In this document: piece after piece, positions 56,704 through 64,000 of the stretch | How the letters are laid out: each line of letters begins with the position of its first letter | Numbering within the stretch: the first letter of the stretch is position 1 | Origin: Acidovorax temperans | GTDB lineage: Bacteria; Pseudomonadota; Gammaproteobacteria; Burkholderiales; Burkholderiaceae_C | Direction of reading: 5' to 3' | NCBI RefSeq assembly: GCF_006716905.1 | Contig: NZ_VFPV01000001.1 | Location: 549,501-613,500 of the forward strand | Length of the DNA stretch: 64,000 bases | Program-made: the position numbers and the translations under genes | The notes under the pieces: model-generated | Database searches by the model: none | Told to the model about the DNA's origin: nothing | What the model saw: only the letters and a program-made list of their open reading frames with translations

Positions 56704-56760
56704 CAAATTGGCCTCTAGCGCTTGATGAATAAGCGCCAGCAGCTATCTATTTAATAGCAT
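56704..56760. repeat. Dispersed palindromic repeat between helicase and thioredoxin-like gene
   Basis: AAATTGGCCTCTAGCGCTTG, then ATGAATAAGCGCCAGCAGCTATC, ending TATTTAATAGCAT. A near-full copy filling the gap between the two minus-strand genes. Confidence 0.75.
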
Positions 56761-57164
56761 CAAGTGCCTGCCACAGTGCGGTCTGCACGCACGCGGTCAA
56801 ACACCTCTTGCGCCATGGGGTCGGTGGCGGCACCAGAAGGGGCACCGCTGCGCAGGGTGGTCAGCAGCCGTTCCAACACCGCAGCCTGGGGCAGCAAGGG
56901 GCCCAGAAAATGCGCCTTGCGGCCATCGGCAATCAGCAGCGTGGGGAAGGTCTCTACATCCAGGTCGCCCGCCAGTTCCGATTCGTCTTCAATATCCACC
57001 CACTCAAAGCGCACCTCGGGGTGGGCCTGGGCCAGGGCGTCAAACAGCGCCCGGTAGTCGCGGCAGGTGCCGCACCAGCCGGCACACAGGCACACGGCCC
57101 ACCAGCCGCCGGGCTGGGCGGCGGGGGCAGTGGAATCAACGGGCAAGGCGGTGTGGCTGGGCAT
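56760..57164 (-). CDS. Thioredoxin-family protein
   Basis: A 134-residue thioredoxin fold without an export signal: WWAVCLCAGWCGTCRDYRAL has the CGTC-like active site (WCGTC), followed by VRFEWVDIEDESELAGDLDV and ETFPTLLIADG with the cis-Pro. It could be a cytoplasmic thiol reductase. The stop codon falls at the edge of a dispersed repeat. It lies after the cytochrome genes on the same strand but 52 bases away, so linkage is uncertain. Confidence 0.85.
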   Translation of the reverse strand: MPSHTALPVDSTAPAAQPGGWWAVCLCAGWCGTCRDYRALFDALAQAHPEVRFEWVDIEDESELAGDLDVETFPTLLIADGRKAHFLGPLLPQAAVLERLLTTLRSGAPSGAATDPMAQEVFDRVRADRTVAGT

Positions 57165-57215
57165 GAATACAACTCCTCCAGCCCGCCAATCAGGCGGGCC
57201 AGGGCAACAACGGTG

Positions 57216-58541
57216 TCAGGGGCTGCGCCGCTCGCGGGCGCGGTAAACCTCGATGGTACCCACACCCGCTGCCTGGTGGCCCCAGCTATTCCTCACAAAA
57301 GTGGCCACGGCTGCCACGTCTTCATCGCCCAGCAGGTGCTGGAAGGGCGGCATGCCATGCGGGCGCGGGTTGCCTGCGGTGGCTGGCAAATAGCCACCCT
57401 GCAGCACCACGCGCACCAGGTTGGTCGGGTCAGCCAGCACTACGGCGCGGTTGCCCGCCAGCGGCGGGAAGGCGGGTTGCCCGGCCTCGTCCTTGGCGCC
57501 CTGCCCTTGCGCGCCGTGGCACTGGGCGCATTGCGCCTCGTACACCTTGGCGCCGCGCTCCATGACCGACGCGGGGGCCACGGCCTGCTTGGCGGGGGTG
57601 GCTGCATGCTGGGGCAGCGCCTGCAAATAGACGGCCATGGCGCGGGCGTCGGCGTCGCTCAGGTACTGCGTGCTGCGGAACACCACCTCGGCCATGGGGC
57701 CGATGACGGAAGCCTGCGGGGCCACGCCTGTCTTGAGCAAGGCCACCACATCGGCCTGCGGCCAGCGCTGCACGCCGGCCTGGCCAGCGTCGGTCAGCGC
57801 CGGGGCCAGCCAGTTCTGCACGGGGATCAGCCCGCCCGCCAAGGCCTGCCCTTGCTGCTCGGCCCCCAAGCTGTTGCGGGGGGTGTGGCAAGCGGCACAG
57901 TGGCCCAGCCCGTTCACCAAGGAGGCGCCGCGCTGGTAGTCAGGCACCTGCGCTGCGGCCAGTGCCTGCGGTGGCAGCGCGGCTGGCTGGGCCGCGTCTG
58001 CCGGGGTGAAGAACAAGGCCCGCCACACACCCAGCGCCGCCTGGGTGCTGTATGGAAAGCGCAGCGCATGCGCCTTGTTGGCCTGCGCCACCGGCGGCAA
58101 GCTTTGCAGGTAGGCGAAGATGGCGTCGGAGTCTTCGCGCGTGACGTGGGTGTAGCTGGTGTACGGAAAGGCGGGGTACAGCAGCCGCCCTTCCTTGCCA
58201 CGGCCGTTGTGCATGGCGCGCCAGAACTCAGCCGACGTCCACGCGCCCAGGCCGGTGGCTTTGTCGGGTGTGAGGTTGGAGCTGTAGACCACGCCAAATG
58301 GCGTTTCAATGCCGCGCCCGCCCGCAAACGGCGCGCCGCCCTGCACCGTGTGGCAGGCCATGCAGTTGCCCACGCGGGTCAGGTATTCGCCCTGCGCCAC
58401 CAGAGCGGGGGTGGGCTTCAAGGTTTCGGCGCTGGGCAAGGGGTCCTCGCCGCGCAGGTTCAGGGCCACGATGGCGGCGGCGCTGATGCCCAGGGCGGCC
58501 ATCGCGCCCGATACCAGCCGCACAAAGCGTTGCGGGTTCAT
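57216..58541 (-). CDS. Triheme membrane-anchored cytochrome c
   Basis: A 441-residue exported protein with three haem-binding motifs: CMACH (about residue 60), CAACH (about 215) and CAQCH (about 340), each with a downstream Met candidate for the sixth ligand. An N-terminal anchor RLVSGAMAALGISAAAIVAL keeps it at the membrane. It resembles the cytochrome subunit of bacterial alcohol/gluconate dehydrogenases, which passes electrons to ubiquinone or an oxidase. No dehydrogenase subunit is adjacent. Its start overlaps the stop of the upstream cytochrome gene. Confidence 0.9.
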   Translation of the reverse strand: MNPQRFVRLVSGAMAALGISAAAIVALNLRGEDPLPSAETLKPTPALVAQGEYLTRVGNCMACHTVQGGAPFAGGRGIETPFGVVYSSNLTPDKATGLGAWTSAEFWRAMHNGRGKEGRLLYPAFPYTSYTHVTREDSDAIFAYLQSLPPVAQANKAHALRFPYSTQAALGVWRALFFTPADAAQPAALPPQALAAAQVPDYQRGASLVNGLGHCAACHTPRNSLGAEQQGQALAGGLIPVQNWLAPALTDAGQAGVQRWPQADVVALLKTGVAPQASVIGPMAEVVFRSTQYLSDADARAMAVYLQALPQHAATPAKQAVAPASVMERGAKVYEAQCAQCHGAQGQGAKDEAGQPAFPPLAGNRAVVLADPTNLVRVVLQGGYLPATAGNPRPHGMPPFQHLLGDEDVAAVATFVRNSWGHQAAGVGTIEVYRARERRSP

Positions 58542-59314
58542 GGGCGGCCTCCTTCAGGCACGCCGCCGCAGCGTGCGGGCATGGGGCCCGGCAGGCTGGC
58601 CACCGGCTTGCCGTTGCCAGGCACAGGCTGCGCGGCCAGCCAGGCAGACACGGCGCTCACATCTTCGGGCGTGAGCTGGCGGGCCACGTCGGCCATGCAG
58701 TCGGGCGCGTGGGCCTTGCGCTGGCCGGTCTTCCAGGCGCCGAGCTGGCTGTTGAGGTAATCACGCGGCAGGCCCAGCAGACCGGGAATGGACGGCGCCA
58801 CCCCCGTCATGGCTGCGCCGTGGCATTGCACGCATGCCGGAATCTTGCGCGCAGCATCGCCCTGCTGCACCAAGGCGCGGCCCTGCTCCAGTTGCGCGGG
58901 GGTGCCCTGCGGGGCGGGCGGAGGCGGGTAAGGCAGGTCGAGCGCGGCGAAGTGCACGGCCATTTCGCGCAGGTAGTCATCCGTCAGGTGCTCGATGAGG
59001 TAACCCATTTGCGGGTAGCTGCGCCGCCCATCCCGAAAGTTGAGCAACTGGTTGTGCAGGTAACCCGCAGGCTTGCCCGCAATGCGGGGGAAGTAACCCT
59101 CGGCCGTGGCGCGGCCTTCCTTGCCGTGGCAGGTGGTGCAGGCCAGCACGCGCGATGCCATGCCAGCGGGCACGGTGGCGGCAGGGGCCGCAGGGGCTGC
59201 AGAGGTGGCAGGAACAGGATCAGCGGGACTGGGCGCCGCGGCTGCAGCACTACAAGCCAGGGCGGCGCCCCACAGCGCCAGGGGGCGCAGCCGGGTGCGT
59301 AAAGAATCGATCAT
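58538..59314 (-). CDS. Diheme cytochrome c, exported
   Basis: A 258-residue protein with a signal peptide (RPLALWGAALACSAAAAAPS) and a Pro/Ala linker, then two cytochrome c4-like halves with CTTCH and CVQCH. Repeated segments RIAGKPAGYLHNQLLNFRDG and GLPRDYLNSQLGAWKTGQRK are typical of c4-type diheme proteins. ATG 59314 is preferred to an upstream non-ATG start. The stop overlaps the triheme gene by four bases (ATGA), so they form one unit of periplasmic electron transfer. Confidence 0.88.
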   Translation of the reverse strand: MIDSLRTRLRPLALWGAALACSAAAAAPSPADPVPATSAAPAAPAATVPAGMASRVLACTTCHGKEGRATAEGYFPRIAGKPAGYLHNQLLNFRDGRRSYPQMGYLIEHLTDDYLREMAVHFAALDLPYPPPPAPQGTPAQLEQGRALVQQGDAARKIPACVQCHGAAMTGVAPSIPGLLGLPRDYLNSQLGAWKTGQRKAHAPDCMADVARQLTPEDVSAVSAWLAAQPVPGNGKPVASLPGPMPARCGGVPEGGRP

Positions 59315-59490
59315 GGGTCTTGGTGTGGGGATCAAAAACGCGGCGCAAGGCCTGCAACACCCCGCACTTTAAGCCCGCAGCGCGCTGCATGCCGGGTGCG
59401 GGGCTTACACCAAAGGGTATGGCAGGGGTGCTCAGCCGCGCAGGGCCTGGCGTCATGCGTCAGGGCTGCGGCTTGACTCCAGGCACTAGC

Positions 59491-59545
59491 ACTATCAAAT
59501 CAATAGCTGCTAGCGCTTATGCAGCAAGCGCCAGTGCCGTTTTTA
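59491..59545. repeat. Dispersed palindromic repeat near quiC 3' end
   Basis: ACTATCAAATCAATAGCTGC, then TAGCGCTTATGCAGCAAGCGCCAGTGCCG. A near-full copy between the cytochrome operon and the dehydratase gene. Confidence 0.78.
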
Positions 59546-59586
59546 TCCATGTTCCCGCCCTAGCAATAGGCCCACGGGCATCCCTC

Positions 59587-61530
59587 TCACGGCCCCGCAC
59601 CAGCGCGCTGGTGCGCGTTCTCTTGCGCGGCCATGCGCACGGCGGCATTCACGGCGCCATAGCCGTCGTAGCCGCCCTCGCGCTGCACCACTTCAAAGAA
59701 GAAGCGGTCGGCAAAGGGCTCGGTGTAGGCGTGCAAAAAGCGCCCGCCGCCGGGCGACACATCGGCCACGATGTTCAGCGCCTGCATGCGGCGCACCAGG
59801 CCTTCATCCAGATCCAGGCGGGCCAGCAGGTCTTCGTAATAGTTGGGGCTGATGGGCAGCCACTTCACGCCCCGGGCCTGCAAGGTCTGCACCGTGGCAA
59901 AAATATCCTGCGTGGCCAGCGCGATGTGGTGCACGCCGCCGCCCGATCGGCCAGTGGCCCGCACCTGCTGCGCCGTGCGCGTGCGCTGGCTTTTGGAGAC
60001 ATTGAGCACCATGCGCAGGCTGCGCTGCGCGTTGCTCAGCGCACAGCTGCGCACCAGCCCAAACGGGTCGGCCAGCTCCAGACTCTCGCCCGCGCTCAGG
60101 CCCAGGATGGACTGGGCAAACAGCGTCCAGGTGTCGAGCTGGTCGTGCGCCAGCGCCAGCGCCATGTGGTCCACATGCGTGAGGCCGCCTGCCTGCGGCA
60201 CCGGCGCGCGCGGCACGGGCGCCACAAAGTCAGCATCCAGCGTGGAGCCCGCGTGCACAAAGTGCACCACCGCGCCGCCGGGCGAGATGATGGCGGGCAG
60301 CTGCAGCTCGTTCGGCCCCAGCGGGCTGGTGTGCCGGGCCGACAGCAGGGCTGCTGCGCGGTTGGCGGCCTGCACCGGGTCGGGCGCGACCAGGCCCATG
60401 GCACACACCGAGGGGCCCAGCTCGTCAAAGCGCTGGCGAGCCTCCGACCCCGGCTGGGTGTTGATGACGAACTGGATGTCGCCCTGGCAATACAAATCCA
60501 CCGCCTTGCTGCGGTGGCGGCCCGTGTGCGCAAAGCCCAGGGCGGTGAAGGTGCTGGCCAGGGCCTGGCCCGTGGCCTCGTCCACACCAAATTCGATGAA
60601 GCTGAAGCCACCCAGCGGCTGCGCAGCGGGCGGCGCGGCCAAGTCCAGCCGCTGCAAGGCGCGGGTGGCGGCAGGGGCGCGGGCCTCGGCAGATGCGGCC
60701 TGCGTGCGGGCCGTCAGCCGGTTCTTGCATTCGCTCTCCAGAAACAGCAGCGAGCGCATGGCGTCCAGCGCCGTGCGGCGGTTGGGCGTTTCGCGGAACA
60801 CGTCGTTGAAGATTTCGAGCGACAGGTTGCCGGTGTAGCCCGCCAGCAGCGCCTGCTCAAAAAACGTCACCACATCCAGCTGCCCCTGGCCGGGAAAGTT
60901 GCGGTGGTGACGCGCCCACTGGATCACGTCCATGGCCAGCAGCGGCGCATCGGCCATCTGCACAAAGAAGATGCGGTCGCCGGGAATGTCGGCAATGCCC
61001 GTCGGGTCGTCGCGCAGCGACAGGGTGTGAAAGCTGTCCAGAATCAGCCCCAGGTGCGGGTGGTCGGCCTTCTCGACAATGTTCCACGCCTGCTTGTAGA
61101 GGTTGACCCACTTGCCCCAGGCCAGGGCCTCGTAGCCAATGCGCAGGTTGCGGCGGCTGGCGCGCTCGGCCAGCTCGTGCAGCTGCGCCGCCGCCCGCTC
61201 GGCATCGCCCAGCGATGCGGGCGAGGTGTTGGAGCACACCAGCATCAGCGGGCAGCCCAGCTCCTGCATCACATCGAACTTGCGTTCGGCGCGGTACAGG
61301 CTGCGGCGAAACAGCTCGTCGGGCATGCCTTCAAAGTCGCGAAACGGCTGGTACAGGTCAATGCCCAGGCCCAGGTCAGCGGCTTGCTGGCGCAGCTCGC
61401 GGGCGCTGCCGGTGAAGCTGATGAAGTCGGGCTCAAACAGCTCAATGCCATCGAAGCGCGCAGCGGCAATGGCTTCGAGCTTCTGGCGCAGGGTTCCGCT
61501 CAAAGAGACGGTGGCAATGGATCGGCGCAT
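59587..61530 (-). CDS. quiC: 3-dehydroshikimate dehydratase (QuiC-type) fused to HPPD-like domain
   Basis: Converts 3-dehydroshikimate to protocatechuate in quinate/shikimate catabolism. The 646-residue protein has an N-terminal xylose-isomerase-like TIM barrel (IATVSLSGTLRQKLEAIAAA, FDGIELFEPDFI, GLILDSFHTLSLRDDP, NLSLEIFNDVFRETPNR). A C-terminal HPPD/VOC-type metal domain follows (GGFSFIEFGVDEATGQALAS, GGVHHIALATQDIFATVQTL, FFFEVVQREGGYDGYGAVN). This two-domain form is the Pseudomonas QuiC type. ATG 61530 (MRRSIATVSLSG) is chosen over a codon 27 bases upstream. The aroE-like gene lies just upstream on the same strand. Confidence 0.9.
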   Translation of the reverse strand: MRRSIATVSLSGTLRQKLEAIAAARFDGIELFEPDFISFTGSARELRQQAADLGLGIDLYQPFRDFEGMPDELFRRSLYRAERKFDVMQELGCPLMLVCSNTSPASLGDAERAAAQLHELAERASRRNLRIGYEALAWGKWVNLYKQAWNIVEKADHPHLGLILDSFHTLSLRDDPTGIADIPGDRIFFVQMADAPLLAMDVIQWARHHRNFPGQGQLDVVTFFEQALLAGYTGNLSLEIFNDVFRETPNRRTALDAMRSLLFLESECKNRLTARTQAASAEARAPAATRALQRLDLAAPPAAQPLGGFSFIEFGVDEATGQALASTFTALGFAHTGRHRSKAVDLYCQGDIQFVINTQPGSEARQRFDELGPSVCAMGLVAPDPVQAANRAAALLSARHTSPLGPNELQLPAIISPGGAVVHFVHAGSTLDADFVAPVPRAPVPQAGGLTHVDHMALALAHDQLDTWTLFAQSILGLSAGESLELADPFGLVRSCALSNAQRSLRMVLNVSKSQRTRTAQQVRATGRSGGGVHHIALATQDIFATVQTLQARGVKWLPISPNYYEDLLARLDLDEGLVRRMQALNIVADVSPGGGRFLHAYTEPFADRFFFEVVQREGGYDGYGAVNAAVRMAAQENAHQRAGAGP

Positions 61531-61610
61531 GGGTACACCTCGTGTCTCAGCAATCAATGGTTCAGAAAAGCCAAGGGCCGGGCAGCGCGCCCGCCCTGCG
61601 GGCGGCAGCG

Positions 61611-62444
61611 TCAGTACTTGATTTGCGCCACAGCGCGCAGCTCATCGGCCGTGGCGGTGCCGTAGCCAAAGAATTCCAGGTAAGCCGGAATCATCTCGAA
61701 CAGCATGTCGGTACCCACCTGCACGCCGCAGCCCTTGGCCAGCGCGGCTTGCAGCAGGGGCGTGTATTCGGTCTTCATCACCACCTCGCCCACCATGGCA
61801 CCAGCGTCGATGCGCGCCACATCAAAGGGCAGCGGGTCGCCCTCTTTCATGCCCAGCGGCGTGGCGTTCACCACCACGTCAAAACCGGCAGGGTCGTTGG
61901 AGCCCGTCTGCACCACCAGCTGCGGGTAGTGGGCGCGCAGGCGCTCGGCCAGGCCTTCGGCGCTGGCCGTGTTGGTATCAAACAGGCTAATGTGGGCCAC
62001 GCCCTCTGCGGCCAGCGATGCCGCAATGGCCGAGCCCACGCCGCCCGCACCCGACACGATCACCCGCGCCCCACGCAACGTGCGCCCCTTGCGCAGCAGG
62101 CCGCGCACAAAGCCGGCGCCATCAAACTGGTCGCCCAGCCAGGTGCCATCGGGCCGCAGCAGCAGCGCGTTGCAGGCCCCGGCAATGCGGGCGGTGGGCG
62201 TGATTTCATCGGCCAGCGACAAGGTGGTGACCTTGTGCGGCATGGTCACCAAGGCGCCCCTGAGGTTGGTCACACGCGCAAGCGCCGCCAGCGTGCCAGC
62301 GTAGTCACCGGGCTTCACGCCCATGGGCACCACCACCGCGTCGATCCCCCGCTTTTCAAACCAGGGGTTGTAGATCATCGGTGCCTTGAACGACTCCGTG
62401 GGGTAGCCGAGATGGGCAATCAGTTGCGTGGTTCCCGAGATCAT
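61611..62444 (-). CDS. Shikimate/quinate dehydrogenase family protein
   Basis: A 277-residue NAD(P)-dependent dehydrogenase: SGTTQLIAHLGYPTESFKAP, then ALVTMPHKVTTLSLADEI, SGAGGVGSAIAASLAAEG (Rossmann), VVNATPLGMKEGDPLPF and VGTDMLFEMIPAYLEFFG. It belongs to the AroE family; beside quiC it most likely feeds shikimate or quinate into dehydroshikimate. The catalytic K-D pair of AroE seems present in TMPHK. ATG 62444 matches the conserved start and overlaps the stop of a small ORF. Confidence 0.85.
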   Translation of the reverse strand: MISGTTQLIAHLGYPTESFKAPMIYNPWFEKRGIDAVVVPMGVKPGDYAGTLAALARVTNLRGALVTMPHKVTTLSLADEITPTARIAGACNALLLRPDGTWLGDQFDGAGFVRGLLRKGRTLRGARVIVSGAGGVGSAIAASLAAEGVAHISLFDTNTASAEGLAERLRAHYPQLVVQTGSNDPAGFDVVVNATPLGMKEGDPLPFDVARIDAGAMVGEVVMKTEYTPLLQAALAKGCGVQVGTDMLFEMIPAYLEFFGYGTATADELRAVAQIKY

Positions 62445-62599
62445 GCGGTGTGCACTCCGCGCAGTACCCATGCCAGTGCAGCAGCCAGCGCCACTGCGCA
62501 GCCCCACCCCGCCGCCAGCCCGGCGGGCCCATGCGGCTTAGCGGGAGTGGCAGCGGCTGGCGCCAGCCGCTGCGGCTGGCCTGGAAGATTGGAAGTCAT
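62441..62599 (-). CDS. Possible small membrane protein coupled to the dehydrogenase gene
   Basis: An ATG at 62599 gives MTSNLPGQPQRLAPAAATPA, followed by a hydrophobic stretch GWGCAVALAAALAWVL and a short tail; about 52 residues. Its stop codon overlaps the next start (ATGA). The first half is Pro/Ala-rich. I do not recognise it. A second in-frame ATG lies six bases upstream. Possible chance ORF; kept because the overlap suggests translational coupling. Confidence 0.4.
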   Translation of the reverse strand: MTSNLPGQPQRLAPAAATPAKPHGPAGLAAGWGCAVALAAALAWVLRGVHTA

Positions 62600-62650
62600 G
62601 CACATCCGGCTCAGATAAATGCCTTGGTTGATGGGAAGTGCATGAAATGT

Positions 62651-62664
62651 ACGAACTAGTACGT
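62651..62664. promoter_or_regulatory. Palindrome upstream of the shikimate genes
   Basis: ACGAACT-AGTACGT, a near-perfect 14-bp palindrome centred on CTAG, placed about 50 bases before the first ATG of the quinate/shikimate unit. It resembles TetR-type operators. Confidence 0.35.
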
Positions 62665-62671
62665 TATTCAA

Positions 62672-63202
62672 TGATTAGGGCAAACCCTGAACTGCTGTGG
62701 AACATGGGTAACGCGGTGTGCAGCGCGACTTGAGCGGGTCAGGGGCCAGAACCGCCAACCTACAGCGTTCAGGGATAGAGCCGCTTCGCAGCGCCCGGAG
62801 TCAGTTGCCGGTTTCGCTGATACTCGCGCTGAATGCAGCGAAGCGGCTGTTGGGCGCTTCGACTTTCCCCGGCCCGAGTGGCGGTTGGAGAAGTTGCTGC
62901 TGCCAGATCGTTCCGCAACCCAACTGCTACCCCGCAGCGACCACTACTCAGTAAATTAGACTGACGGTTTCGACTCGTAGCGCTCGGTGGTGCCCAAGGA
63001 AAAGCAGTCGCTCCATGTTGACTGCAGTCATTCACCTTCGACGGGCTGAGCAAGTGCTTCGATCGTGACCAACCAATCGAGTAACGACTCGTCAGTGGGG
63101 TATGGCACGAACCCACCCCAAACCCCTGCCACACTTGATCTGGAGCGGGTGGTTTTCCTATCCGTTGGCTTCACCTGACTTCCCCTTTTGCGACCGCCCT
63201 GC
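62672..63202. other. Gene-poor region with an inverted repeat
   Basis: About 530 bases before the PAS gene with no convincing gene. AGCCGCTTCGC (62779-62789) and GCGAAGCGGCT (62838-62848) form an 11-bp exact inverted repeat. A minus-strand frame ends with PTDESLLDWLVTIEALAQPV (63028-63120), which looks protein-like but has no upstream support. It may be a decayed repeat or gene remnant. Confidence 0.4.
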
Positions 63203-64000
63203 ATGCTTACCACTTCCCCGCCGTCCGCAAAACTGCTGCAACTGCTGCCCGAGGCGGTGGTGCAGACCGATGCGCTGTGGGAGATCACTTATCTGAATCC
63301 CGCGTGGTACAAGCTCACCGGCCATCCGGTGGCGGCGGCGCTCGGCAGGTCTTTGCTGGAGTTCGTACACCCCGATGACATCGGCACCCTGCGTTCAGGC
63401 ATGCCAGTGTTCCGCTTGCGCTTTGCCGACGCGGACTATCGCTGGGTGCGCCTGCAACCCCACCCTGAGACAGACGCAGCGTAGCGGGTGATCAGCCGCC
63501 AGGGTGTCCTGATCGAGATCACCGAGGTCACCGAGCAGGTGCTGGTGGAGGTGCGCCAGCGCTTTTTGCGCTTGCTGGAAACCATTGACGGCGTGGTATG
63601 GGAAGCTGAAATCGGCGTGGGCAACACCTTTCTGAGCCCACAGGTCGAACGCTTGTTCGGCTACTCCGTCGAGGAGTGGCGGGCCGACCCGGGCTTCTGG
63701 CGGGCGCATGTGCATCCCGATGATCTGGAGGAGGCCCTGCGCATCGACGATGCGGCCTATAACGCCACGCACAGCCATGCCTACGAGATGAGCTACCGGC
63801 TCATTGCCAAGTCGGGCAAGGTCGTGTGGGTGCGCGATCTGTGCCGCGCGGTGGTCGAGCCGGGGCGGCCGAACCGCATGATCGGCCTGATGATCGACGT
63901 GACCCAGCAGAAGAACACCGAGCTGGAGTTGTTGCGCTCCGAAAACCGCTATTCGCTGGCCACGCGTGGGTCCAACGACGGCATCTGGTACTGGGACTTG
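63203..64000 (+). pseudogene. Multi-PAS sensor protein, interrupted by an in-frame amber codon and running off the window
   Basis: From ATG 63203 (MLTTSPPSAKLLQLLPEAVV) one PAS domain is read (TDALWEITYLNPAWYKLTGH...EFVHPDD...YRWVRLQPHPETDAA), then TAG at 63482-63484. The same frame continues without any stop to base 64000: a PAC-like link (RQGVLIEITEVTEQVLVEVR), a second PAS (LETIDGVVWEAEIGVGNTFL, SPQVERLFGYSVEEWR), its PAC (YRLIAKSGKVVWVRDLCRAV), and the start of a third (LATRGSNDGIWYWDL). Multi-PAS proteins of this kind often end in GGDEF/EAL domains. A single base change (for example TAG from GAG, CAG or TTG) would explain it. A GTG at 63488 could restart translation. Confidence 0.72.

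Noticed and set aside
59155-61665. 836-codon plus-strand frame opposite the dehydratase gene
   Set aside because: Antisense shadow; no start signal and no family features, while the minus-strand protein has two recognisable domains.

Overview
The window is a high-GC chromosomal segment from a beta-proteobacterium of the family Comamonadaceae, most like Acidovorax. This rests on gene content and order (thrS-infC-rpmI-rplT-pheS-pheT-ihfA-merR-tRNA-Pro; rimP-nusA-infB-rbfA-truB-typA; ratA/rnfH diverging from smpB), on the proteins themselves, and on a dispersed palindromic repeat built round the core TAGCGCTT...AAGCGCTGGCAGCTAT, seen about a dozen times. The assignment is inference; no database was searched.

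Layout. 1-3.6 kb: aminopeptidase N (5' end outside the window), fructose-bisphosphatase and tRNA-Thr(CGT). 4-13 kb, mostly minus strand: a small SSB-like protein, tRNA-Pro(GGG), a MerR regulator, ihfA, pheT, pheS, rplT, rpmI, infC (probable AUC start) and thrS. The thrS leader appears to encode a threonine-rich peptide followed by an attenuator. 13-17 kb: isocitrate lyase with a repeat-rich AT-rich upstream region, a DMT transporter, an RraA-family protein and a SWIB protein. 17-25.6 kb is an iron/haem block with three Fur-box-like sites: a TonB-dependent siderophore receptor whose best start is cut off from its frame by a C7 tract, a PiuC hydroxylase, a 281-bp MITE-like element, an FMN alpha-hydroxy-acid oxidase, Bfd, TonB-ExbB-ExbD, HemP and a GlcG/HbpS-like protein. 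25.8-34.2 kb: a lipoprotein, RlmD, a periplasmic protein, the divergent putR/putA pair and two conserved uncharacterised proteins. 34.3-39.6 kb: guaA, guaB, a DUF4124 protein, rnfH, ratA and smpB. 39.7-42.5 kb: a complete IS66-family element with an 8-bp target duplication, inserted in the loop of an intrinsic terminator. 42.5-56.7 kb: an enoyl-CoA hydratase/HIBCH-like gene, a second DMT transporter, typA, truB, rbfA, infB, nusA, rimP and a large SWIM/SNF2 helicase. 56.7-64 kb: a thioredoxin-like protein, two multihaem cytochromes c, a 3-dehydroshikimate dehydratase with a shikimate dehydrogenase (quinate/shikimate catabolism), a gene-poor stretch, and a PAS-domain sensor with an in-frame amber codon that runs off the window.

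The genes work together in four visible groups: translation and transcription machinery; Fur-type iron and haem acquisition; central metabolism (glyoxylate shunt, proline, purines, gluconeogenesis); and aromatic-precursor catabolism. I saw no CRISPR array, rRNA, prophage or known defence system. The least ordinary signals are the thrS leader peptide with attenuator, the terminator-splitting IS66, the C7 tract before the siderophore receptor, the nested-hairpin 281-bp element, and the palindromic repeats that sit in frame inside housekeeping proteins.
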